DNA of 64,000 nucleotides from Methylobacterium jeotgali. Lineage in GTDB: Bacteria; Pseudomonadota; Alphaproteobacteria; Rhizobiales; Beijerinckiaceae. The stretch is from positions 62,001 through 126,000 of the forward strand of contig NZ_BPQR01000001.1 of NCBI RefSeq assembly GCF_022179345.1. Direction: 5' to 3'. A program made the position numbers and the translations under genes. This document shows positions 57,437 through 64,000 of this stretch, in pieces; the first letter of the stretch is position 1, and each line of letters starts with the position of its first letter. The notes beneath the pieces are model-generated. The model searched no databases. It was not told the origin of the DNA and was given only the letters and a program-made list of their open reading frames with translations.

Positions 57437-59110
57437 ATGACCACCATCCGATTTCGACTCACTGCGTCGGTCGTCGTGCTGATTTCGGCCCTCGCCTTCA
57501 ATGTGACGATGGGCTTGTACTCGACGTCCCGCACAAGCGCGAGCATGAGCGATCTCTATAACGATCGCATCGTCCCTCTCCGCGAGCTCAAAATCGTCGC
57601 CGACACGTATGCCGTCAACGTCGTCGACACATCGCAGAAGATCAATAACGGCAATCTGGACTGGTCCCAGGGCGCTTCATCGATCGCGGAGGCCAAAGAG
57701 CGCATCGCGAAGACTTGGGCCCGCTATCTTGCCACGAACCTGACGGAGAAGGAGAAGCGTCTCGCTACGGCCGTGGAAGAGAAGATGGTCGTTGCGAACG
57801 CAGCCGTCAGAGAGCTGACCGCCATCATTGCCAAGGCAGACAAGAACCAGCTGGCGGATTTCGTGCGCAACAAGCTCTACCAGAGCGCGGATCCGGTCGG
57901 CGACGCCATACAGGCCCTGATCAATCTGCAGATCGAGGAGAGCCATAAAGTCTACGACGATTTTACGTCCCTTTCAGAGACGCTGAAGGCTTTGCGCTTC
58001 ATCACGCTGATCTTCGGCATCGTTGCAGCGGGATTTGCCCTGTTCGTGGTGCTGCGCGGGGTCATCGACCCGCTCGGATCCATGGCGCGGATGATGCAGA
58101 AGCTGGCCGGCGGCGATGCGACGCAATCGGTCCCCGGCATCGGTCGAAGGGACGAGATCGGCGTCATGGCCGCCTCCGTTCAGGTCTTCAAGGACAACCT
58201 GATCCAGAACCGCAAGCTGGAAGAGGAGACGGCGCTGGCGCGGGCCTCGGCGGAGACCCAGCGGCGGGCGGCGATGTCCGAGATGGCCGACGGTTTCGAG
58301 CGTGCGGTCGGCGGCATTGTCGGAACGGTGTCCTCGGCGGCCACCGAGCTGCAGGCGACGGCGCAGCAGATGACGGCGACGGCGCAGCAGACCGCCGACC
58401 AGTCGACCACGGTCGCGACGGCGGCCGAGGAGGCTTCCGTCAACGTCAACACGGTGGCCTCGGCGGCCGAAGAGCTGGGCGCTTCGGTGCAGGAGATCGG
58501 CCGGCAGGTCGCCAACTCGGCCGGCCTCGCCCAGCAGGCCGTGACCGAGGCCGATCAGGCGGCCGCCCTCGTGAGCGCGCTGAACAGCGCCATGGGCAAG
58601 ATCGGCGACGTGGTGCAGATGATCTCGTCCATCGCGGCGCAGACCAACCTGCTTGCCCTGAACGCCACGATCGAGGCCGCCCGGGCAGGAGAGGCGGGGC
58701 GAGGATTCGCCGTCGTCGCGACCGAGGTGAAGGAACTGGCCAGCCAGACCGCCCGCGCCACCGGCGAGATCGCCGCTCAGATCGGCCAGATCCAGGGAGC
58801 GACGGGACAGGCCGTCGGCGCCATCGACACGATCACGGCACGCATCCGCGAGATCAATTCGGTCGCCACCGGCATCGCGGCGGCGGTCGAGGAGCAGAGC
58901 GCGGCGACGAACGAGATCGTGCGCAACGTGGCCGAGGCGTCGGCCGGGACCGCGCAGGTCACCGATAACATCTCGGGGGTGGCGCGCGCCTCCGAGGAGA
59001 CGGGCGCGGCGGCGAGCCAAGTGCTGATGTCGGCCTCCGACCTGTCGCGCCAGTCGGAGCACCTCAGGTCCGAGCTGCATCGCTTCCTCGCCAGCATGAA
59101 GGCGGCCTGA
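57437..59110 (+). CDS. methyl-accepting chemotaxis protein
   Basis: 557 residues. TM1 at ~7-27 (TASVVVLISALAFNVTMGLY), a periplasmic four-helix sensory domain (~30-190), TM2 at ~190-211 (FITLIFGIVAAGFALFVVLR), a HAMP domain (PLGSMARMMQKLAGGDATQS) and a signalling domain with the conserved hairpin tip IAAQTNLLALNATIEAARAG near residues 399-425. The end (FLASMKAA) lacks a CheR-binding pentapeptide. It relays an unknown ligand signal to CheA/CheW in the cell envelope. No che genes lie nearby. The promoter region is AT-rich. Confidence 0.95.
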   Translation: MTTIRFRLTASVVVLISALAFNVTMGLYSTSRTSASMSDLYNDRIVPLRELKIVADTYAVNVVDTSQKINNGNLDWSQGASSIAEAKERIAKTWARYLATNLTEKEKRLATAVEEKMVVANAAVRELTAIIAKADKNQLADFVRNKLYQSADPVGDAIQALINLQIEESHKVYDDFTSLSETLKALRFITLIFGIVAAGFALFVVLRGVIDPLGSMARMMQKLAGGDATQSVPGIGRRDEIGVMAASVQVFKDNLIQNRKLEEETALARASAETQRRAAMSEMADGFERAVGGIVGTVSSAATELQATAQQMTATAQQTADQSTTVATAAEEASVNVNTVASAAEELGASVQEIGRQVANSAGLAQQAVTEADQAAALVSALNSAMGKIGDVVQMISSIAAQTNLLALNATIEAARAGEAGRGFAVVATEVKELASQTARATGEIAAQIGQIQGATGQAVGAIDTITARIREINSVATGIAAAVEEQSAATNEIVRNVAEASAGTAQVTDNISGVARASEETGAAASQVLMSASDLSRQSEHLRSELHRFLASMKAA

Positions 59111-59371
59111 GGTCGGTCTCTCCACGGATCGTCGGGCGAACCGTCGCCGATCCCGCCATTCCGGCGGATCGGCGGCGTGCGTCGCGAACGGGCCAAGACC
59201 GCACCGGACGCCGCCGGGGCGTTCGGTTCCGGCCCCGGCGCGGAGGCCGTCCGCCACCCGCCTCGGGCTTTGCCGGAAGCCGGGGCAGGCGGCACGGAGA
59301 ATTGCCCGCGCGCCGGGCGGCTGGTAGAGGCGCATCCTCACCCGTCCCGCCGCGAGCCCCGACCGCGCCCG

Positions 59372-60097
59372 TTGCTGAACCGCTTCCGCTCCCCCGAGGC
59401 TCGCTACGCGCGGCGCATGGCCCGGATCGCCCGGTTCGAGCGGCCGATCGAGGGGCCGGCGGCCCGCCTGTCGGCCTGGGCGAACATGCTGCTCGTCGAC
59501 CACGGCATCTTCCGACTCGCCTATCTCAACCGGCACCGGGTCGGGCAGGGGGCGCTGTGGCGCTCGGCCCAACCGAGCCCCCTCGACCTCGCCCGCTTCC
59601 GCCGGGAGGGCGTGCGCACCATCGTGTCGCTCCGGGGCGGGCGCGAGCATGGCTCCTGGCCCCTCCAGCGGGAAGCCTGCCATCGCCACGGGCTCAAGCT
59701 CGTCGAGTTCGTGCTGCGCTCCCGCGAGGCGCCCTCGAAGGAGACGATCCTGTCCGCCCGCGACTTCTTCGCCGCGCTCGACTACCCGGCGGTGATGCAC
59801 TGCAAGTCGGGCGCGGACCGGGCGGGGCTCGCCGCGACGCTGTATCTGATCCTCCACGAGGGCCGGCCGGTGCGTGAGGCCGTGGGCCAGCTCTCGGCCC
59901 GCTACGGGCATTTCCGCTTCGCCAAAACCGGGATCCTCGACGCCTTCTTCGCCCGCTACCTCGCAGAGGGGGAGCCGGAGGGCCTCAACTTCCTGACCTG
60001 GGTCGAGACCCGGTACGACCCGGAGGCCCTGAAGCGGGATTTCCGCCCCGGCTTCTGGTCCGACCTCGTGGTGGACCGGGTGATCCGCCGGGAGTGA
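59372..60097 (+). CDS. Dual-specificity/tyrosine-type phosphatase
   Basis: 241 residues if begun at the TTG at 59372, which gives a basic N-terminus matching homologues (LLNRFRSPEARYARR); an ATG at 59417 is a shorter option. The CX5R active site is YPAVMHCKSGADRAGLAATL, with an Arg six residues after Cys. The leading text (NMLLVDHGIFR, GALWRSAQPSPLDLARFR, GVRTIVSLRGG) fits the alphaproteobacterial protein-tyrosine phosphatase group. It is soluble. Substrate unknown. It follows the chemoreceptor gene after 261 bases in which I saw no feature, and converges on pheA with 1 base between stops. Confidence 0.85.
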   Translation: MLNRFRSPEARYARRMARIARFERPIEGPAARLSAWANMLLVDHGIFRLAYLNRHRVGQGALWRSAQPSPLDLARFRREGVRTIVSLRGGREHGSWPLQREACHRHGLKLVEFVLRSREAPSKETILSARDFFAALDYPAVMHCKSGADRAGLAATLYLILHEGRPVREAVGQLSARYGHFRFAKTGILDAFFARYLAEGEPEGLNFLTWVETRYDPEALKRDFRPGFWSDLVVDRVIRRE

Positions 60098-60098
60098 G

Positions 60099-60956
60099 CT
60101 ACTCCGCCGCGAGCCGCGTCGTCTCGCGGAAAGGGTGCGCCGGGTAGATCCCGATCACCTTCAGCTCGCGGGAGAAGTAGGCGAGCTCGTCGAGCGCCCG
60201 GGCGAGGCCCGTCTCGTCGGGATGGCCGTCGACCTCGGCGTAGAACTGCGTGGCCGTGAACTGGCCCTCGACCATGTAGCTCTCGAGCTTCGACATGTTG
60301 ATGCCGTTCGTGGCGAAGCCCCCGAGGGCCTTGTAGAGGGCGGCCGGGATGTTGCGCACCCGGAAGACGAAGCTCGTCACCCAGGGGCCGTCCTGCGGAT
60401 CGGTGCTCTCCAGGGCCTCGGGCGAGAACACCACGAAGCGGGTGGTGTTGTGCGCCTCGTCCTCGACGTCTCGGGCGAGGATCTCGAGGCCGTAGACCTC
60501 CGCCGCCATCGCCGGGGCGAGCGCCGCGCGGGTCGGGTCGCGGGCCTCCGCCACCTCGCGGGCGGCGCCCGCCGTGTCGCCCGCCACGACCGGGCGCAGG
60601 CCCATGCGGCGGATCAGGCGCCGGCACTGGCCGAGGGCGTGGATGTGGCTGTGGACGGTCGCGAGCCCCTCCGGAGCGGTGCCCGGCAGCGCCATGAGCT
60701 GGAAGTGGATCGGCAGGAAGTGCTCGGCCACGATATGCAGCGTCGAGGCCGGGATCAGGTGATGGATGTCGGCGACGCGGCCGGCGATCGAGTTCTCGAT
60801 CGGGATCATCGCCCGCTGGGCGCGGCCCTCGGCGACCGCCGCGAACGCGTCCTCGAAGGTCGGGCAGGGAAGCGGCGTCCAGTCCGGATAGGCCTGCGCG
60901 CAGATGATGTGCGAGTTCGCGCCGGGCTCGCCCTGGTAGGAGATGGTCTGGGTCAT
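60099..60956 (-). CDS. pheA: prephenate dehydratase
   Basis: 285 residues. The enzyme converts prephenate to phenylpyruvate in phenylalanine synthesis. Seen: SYQGEPGANSHIICAQAYPD at the N-terminus, MIPIENSIAGRVADIHHLIP, and the TRFVVFSPEAL end of the PDT domain, then a C-terminal ACT domain (SFVFRVRNIPAALYKALGGF, NMSKLESYMVEGQF) that binds Phe for feedback control. No chorismate mutase domain is fused. It follows kdsB by 24 bases in one leftward operon, the usual Hyphomicrobiales arrangement. Confidence 0.95.
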   Translation of the reverse strand: MTQTISYQGEPGANSHIICAQAYPDWTPLPCPTFEDAFAAVAEGRAQRAMIPIENSIAGRVADIHHLIPASTLHIVAEHFLPIHFQLMALPGTAPEGLATVHSHIHALGQCRRLIRRMGLRPVVAGDTAGAAREVAEARDPTRAALAPAMAAEVYGLEILARDVEDEAHNTTRFVVFSPEALESTDPQDGPWVTSFVFRVRNIPAALYKALGGFATNGINMSKLESYMVEGQFTATQFYAEVDGHPDETGLARALDELAYFSRELKVIGIYPAHPFRETTRLAAE

Positions 60957-60980
60957 GGTGGGTTCCGGGAATCCGCCGCG

Positions 60981-61724
60981 TCAGTTCAGGCGGCGGGCGG
61001 AGAGGACGGCGCGCGCCCGCTCCAGGTCGTGGGGCGTGTCGACGCCGAGGGGCGTGTCGTCGACGATCATGGCATCGATGCGCATGCCGGCCTCCAGCGC
61101 GCGGAGCTGCTCCAGCTTCTCGCGGGCCTCGAGCCGGCCCTGCGGCAGCCCGACGAAGCGGCGCAGCGCCGTGCGCCGGTAGGCGTAGAGGCCGATATGG
61201 TGGAACAGCGGCCCCTCGCCCCAGGGCGCCTGCGCGCGGGTGAAGTAGAGCGCCCGCATGCGTAACGGGCCGACATCCACGCCGACGAGCTTGACCACGT
61301 TCGGGTCGGACATCTCTTCCGGCCGCACGATCGGCGCGCAGAGCGTGGCGATGTCGACGCTGCGATCGGCGAGGGGGATGATCGAGGCGCCGACGATCGC
61401 CGGGTCGATGGTCGGCAGGTCGCCCTGCACGTTGACCACCACGTCGTGATGGCCCTCCGGGTCGACGATGGCCAGCGCCTCGGCGAGACGGTCCGTGCCG
61501 GAGGGATGATCGACCGCGGTGAGCACGCCGACGCCGCCGGCCGCCTCCACCGCCGCCACGATCTCCGGCGAGTCCGCGGCCACGACGACGGGGCCGATCC
61601 CCGCCTCGATGGCCCGGCGCCAGACATGGACGATCATCGGCTCGCCGAAGATGTCGGCGAGCGGCTTGCGGGGCAGGCGCGTCGCCGCAAGTCGCGCCGG
61701 GATCAGGACGATGGGATCGGACAT
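60981..61724 (-). CDS. kdsB: 3-deoxy-manno-octulosonate cytidylyltransferase
   Basis: 247 residues from the ATG at 61722-61724; the upstream frame is not coding. The enzyme activates Kdo with CTP for LPS core synthesis. Seen: [20 protein letters not shown] at the N-terminus, the CTP site [16 protein letters not shown] and the end [20 protein letters not shown] with [13 protein letters not shown], both typical. It is first in the kdsB-pheA operon and divergent from the cytochrome c gene. Confidence 0.96.
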   Translation of the reverse strand: MSDPIVLIPARLAATRLPRKPLADIFGEPMIVHVWRRAIEAGIGPVVVAADSPEIVAAVEAAGGVGVLTAVDHPSGTDRLAEALAIVDPEGHHDVVVNVQGDLPTIDPAIVGASIIPLADRSVDIATLCAPIVRPEEMSDPNVVKLVGVDVGPLRMRALYFTRAQAPWGEGPLFHHIGLYAYRRTALRRFVGLPQGRLEAREKLEQLRALEAGMRIDAMIVDDTPLGVDTPHDLERARAVLSARRLN

Positions 61725-61999
61725 CGCTGGCACGGGGCTCCGCTCGATCGGGCGGGGGTGCTTAACAGCGACGGCCGGCCTTGTCATGGCGGCGGCGGCA
61801 GGGCCCGCAGGCTCCATCTGCAACAGATCGCCGCCGCGTGGGGCTGCGACCGTGGGAATCCGCCGAGCGCCATTGTCAAGATCGGGGCCGAGCGGCTAAG
61901 CACCCTCGAAACTTTCCAATGTCCGGCGCCATGTCCGCCGGCGCGTTACGTCTCGCCCCGTGCCGGAGAGAACCGGGCGGGATGCCGGAAGGGGATGGG

Positions 62000-62863
62000 A
62001 TGGACTCGTTCGAGGTCAACAAGGTTCTGGGCGCGGTGTTCGGCACCCTGCTGCTCGCGTTGGGATCGGGCTTCGTCGCCGAGCTGATCTACCATCCCAA
62101 GCCCGCCGGCAAAGCCGGGTACGAGCTGCCCGAGCCGGAGCCGGCCCCCGCCGGCGGCGCTGCGGCCGCGCCGAAGGCCGAGCCGATCGCAGTGCGGCTC
62201 GCCAGCGCCAGCGCCGAGAAGGGCCAGGGCGGCACCAAGGCCTGCCAGGCCTGCCACAGCTTCGAGAAGGGCGGCCCGAACAAGGTCGGCCCGGACCTCT
62301 ACGACGTGGTCGAGCGCCAGAAGGCCGGCCACGGCGGCTTCGACTACTCGGCGGCCCTGAAGGAGAAGGGCGGCACCTGGACCTACGAGGATCTCGACCA
62401 CTTCCTCGAGAGCCCGAAAGGCTTCGTGAAGGGCACCAAGATGGCCTTCGCGGGCATCGGCAACCCGGCCGAGCGCGCCAACGTCATCGCCTACCTGCGC
62501 TCCCTCTCGGAGAGTCCCAAGCCCCTGCCGGCCGCCGAGAAGAAGGCCGAGGACAAGCCGGCCGAGAAGGCCGCCGAGACCAAGCCCGCGGAGACGAAGC
62601 CGGCCGAGACGAAGCCCGCGGCCTCGAAGGGGTCCGAGGGCAAGGACTCCCCGGCCAAGCCCGCCGACCCCAAGGCGCCGGATGCCGTGCCCGCGCAGCC
62701 GAAGCCTCCGGAGGCCGTGAACACCCGCAACGATCCCGGCCCGACCCAGTCGCCGCAGGCGCAGCCCGATCCGGGCAAGCCCGCCGAGGCGGCACCCGCG
62801 ACGCCGCCCGCCGCGCCGGCCCAGCAGCCCGCGCCGGGCGCCGAGAAGCCCTCGGAGCAGTAA
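62000..62863 (+). CDS. Membrane-anchored class I cytochrome c with Pro/Lys/Ala-rich tail
   Basis: 287 residues from the ATG at 62000 (an ATG at 61982 is possible). A single N-terminal helix (KVLGAVFGTLLLALGSGFVA) anchors it to the inner membrane. One heme c motif, CQACHS, and a Met-containing distal loop (VKGTKMAFAGIGNPAERAN) show a mono-heme class I fold of the cytochrome c552/CycM type. After residue ~165 the protein is a long low-complexity Lys/Ala/Pro tail with repeated ETKPA units, probably extended in the periplasm. It carries electrons, likely to a terminal oxidase. Divergent from kdsB-pheA. Confidence 0.9.
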   Translation: MDSFEVNKVLGAVFGTLLLALGSGFVAELIYHPKPAGKAGYELPEPEPAPAGGAAAAPKAEPIAVRLASASAEKGQGGTKACQACHSFEKGGPNKVGPDLYDVVERQKAGHGGFDYSAALKEKGGTWTYEDLDHFLESPKGFVKGTKMAFAGIGNPAERANVIAYLRSLSESPKPLPAAEKKAEDKPAEKAAETKPAETKPAETKPAASKGSEGKDSPAKPADPKAPDAVPAQPKPPEAVNTRNDPGPTQSPQAQPDPGKPAEAAPATPPAAPAQQPAPGAEKPSEQ

Positions 62864-63006
62864 GCCTCTACAGCGAGGGCCGGGCCGGAAGGTCCGGCCC
62901 TTCGCGCATCCGGGCGGCTGCGCGCATCGGCCGACTTTGCGCCGGGCGCGTCCCGACATAGAACGGCGCCCCGCCGCCTTCGCGGCGCAGGGGAGACCGC
63001 CGGACC

Positions 63007-64000
63007 GTGAAAGCCCTCACCGCGCTCGGACACCTCGCCGCCGCGACCCTCGCCCTCGCGCTCGTCGCCGCCCCCGCGCAGTCCGCGCCCGAGCCTGCGG
63101 CCTCGCCCGCGGCGACCGCCCCTGAGGGCTGGCGGCACGCGGTCACGCTGATGGGCGAGCCGAAATACGGCCCCGGCTTCACGCATTTCGAGTACGCCGA
63201 CCCCAAGGCGCCGAAGGGCGGCACCGTGCGCCGGGGCGCGCAGGGCGGCTTCGACAACTTCAACATCGTCGTCGCCGGCCTGAAGGGCGACCTCGAAGGC
63301 GGCATCGCCTCGATCTACGACACGCTCACCACCGAATCGCTCGACGAGCCCTTCACCTCCTACGGGCTGCTGGCCGAGGGCATCCGCCTCGCCCCGGACC
63401 TCTCCTCCGTCTCCTACCGTCTGCGGGAGGGCGCGCGCTGGCACGACGGCAAGCCGATCACGCCGGACGACGTCGTCTGGTCGTTCCAGGTGCAGAAGGA
63501 AAACAGCCCCTTCTACTCGAACTACTACGCCAACGTGACCGGCGCCGCCGTCACGGGCGAGCGCGAGGTGACCTTCACCTTCTCCGGCCCCGGCAACCGC
63601 GAGCTTCCGCAGGTGGTCGGCCAGCTCCGCGTCCTGCCGAAGCACTGGTGGACCGGCAAGGATGCCCAGGGGCGTCCCCGCAACGTCACCGAGACGACGC
63701 TCGAGATTCCGCTGGGCTCCGGCCCCTACCGGCTCGCCCGCTTCGAGCCCGGCCGCACCGCGACCTACGAGCGGGTGGCCGACTACTGGGGCCGCGACCT
63801 GCCGGTAAATGCCGGTCAGAACAACTTCGACGTCTCGCGGATCGAGTACTTCCGCGACGCCACCGTGCTCGTCGAGGCGCTCAAGGGCGACCTCTACGAC
63901 TTCCGCCAGGAGAACATCGCCCGGCAATGGGCGACCTCCTACGACGACCTGCCCGCCGTGAAGGAGGGCCGCCTCGTCAAGGAGGCGTTTCCCGATCGCG
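63007..64000 (+). CDS. YejA-like extracellular peptide-binding protein (SBP_bac_5), 5' part
   Basis: Begins at the GTG at 63007 and runs off the right edge, giving 331 codons; the full protein is usually ~600 residues. A Sec signal (ALGHLAAATLALALVAAP, then an SA-type cleavage region) is followed by GEPKYGPGFTHFEYADPKAP and GGFDNFNIVVAGLKGD, the opening of the YejA-type family-5 binding proteins. Text such as YGLLAEGIRLAPDLSSVSYR, GARWHDGKPITPDDVVWSF and PLGSGPYRLARFEPG also fits. It delivers oligopeptides or related ligands to an ABC importer whose other genes should lie to the right. The window cuts it. Confidence 0.9.
   Translation, partial: MKALTALGHLAAATLALALVAAPAQSAPEPAASPAATAPEGWRHAVTLMGEPKYGPGFTHFEYADPKAPKGGTVRRGAQGGFDNFNIVVAGLKGDLEGGIASIYDTLTTESLDEPFTSYGLLAEGIRLAPDLSSVSYRLREGARWHDGKPITPDDVVWSFQVQKENSPFYSNYYANVTGAAVTGEREVTFTFSGPGNRELPQVVGQLRVLPKHWWTGKDAQGRPRNVTETTLEIPLGSGPYRLARFEPGRTATYERVADYWGRDLPVNAGQNNFDVSRIEYFRDATVLVEALKGDLYDFRQENIARQWATSYDDLPAVKEGRLVKEAFPDR

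Noticed and set aside
62877..62900. Hairpin GGGCCGG/CCGGCCC after the cytochrome c gene
   Set aside because: No U-run follows; I did not call it a terminator, although it may mark the end of the transcript.

Overview
The window is about 64 kb of very high-GC chromosomal DNA from an alphaproteobacterium. The best fit is Hyphomicrobiales, probably the Methylobacteriaceae. That placement is an inference from gene content, GC, synteny and protein style; no rRNA or other taxonomic marker lies in the window. Coding density is high, with about 60 genes, most of them core chromosomal. I see no rRNA, tRNA, CRISPR array, insertion sequence, transposase, integrase or phage structural gene.

Layout. 1-2.7 kb: the end of an Hpt phosphotransfer protein, a 2Fe-2S ferredoxin, a CoxE-type VWA protein and a small unknown. 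2.7-10.5 kb: a CPA2/KefB-type antiporter and a surface-polysaccharide block (WecG/TagA-type transferase, Wzz/GumC chain-length protein, two GT-B glycosyltransferases). 10.6-12.5 kb: a translationally coupled pair of unknown membrane proteins. 12.5-15.5 kb: a TadE/TadE/TadG-like operon without the rest of a Tad pilus locus. 15.7-18.1 kb: a MoxR-type AAA ATPase (the usual partner of the CoxE-type protein at 0.8-2.0 kb), an aldo/keto reductase and a SixA-type phosphatase. 18.1-26.1 kb: the translation/transcription block rimP-nusA-ylxR-infB-rbfA-truB, read leftward from a recognisable promoter and an attenuator-like leader.

26.2-39 kb: a type-B acetyltransferase, asd, leuB, a farnesyl diphosphate synthase, mtgA, an ankyrin protein, argG, two DsbA-fold proteins and several unknowns. 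This part also holds a gene broken by one in-frame stop and an AT-rich intergenic region with a possible small RNA. 39.2-44.7 kb: the F1 ATP synthase operon atpHAGDC, with an extra small membrane protein between atpD and atpC. 44.7-49.4 kb: cca, a DUF6111 protein, a diguanylate cyclase, a CoA-type Nudix hydrolase, a DUF1285 protein and a hotdog thioesterase, all leftward. 49.6-56.6 kb: a rightward MoxR - DUF58 - BatA/DUF4159 - VWA operon with a palindromic element inserted between its last two genes. 56.6-64 kb: a GNAT protein, a chemoreceptor, a dual-specificity-type phosphatase, kdsB-pheA, a membrane-anchored cytochrome c with a low-complexity tail, and the start of a YejA-like peptide-binding protein cut by the window edge.

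The genes mostly serve core functions: translation initiation and ribosome maturation, ATP synthesis, synthesis of Leu, Arg, Phe and aspartate-family amino acids, isoprenoid, LPS and peptidoglycan precursors. Two MoxR/VWA chaperone-like systems and a polysaccharide module are added to this. I found no single clearly new multi-gene system. The best leads are the rimP leader, the candidate small RNA near 31.7 kb, the nonsense-disrupted gene at 31.1-31.5 kb, the 82-residue protein inside the atp operon, the palindromic element that appears to supply a ribosome binding site, and the uncharacterised membrane pair at 10.6-12.5 kb. Because GC is so high, long antisense open frames are common; I treated them as shadows.
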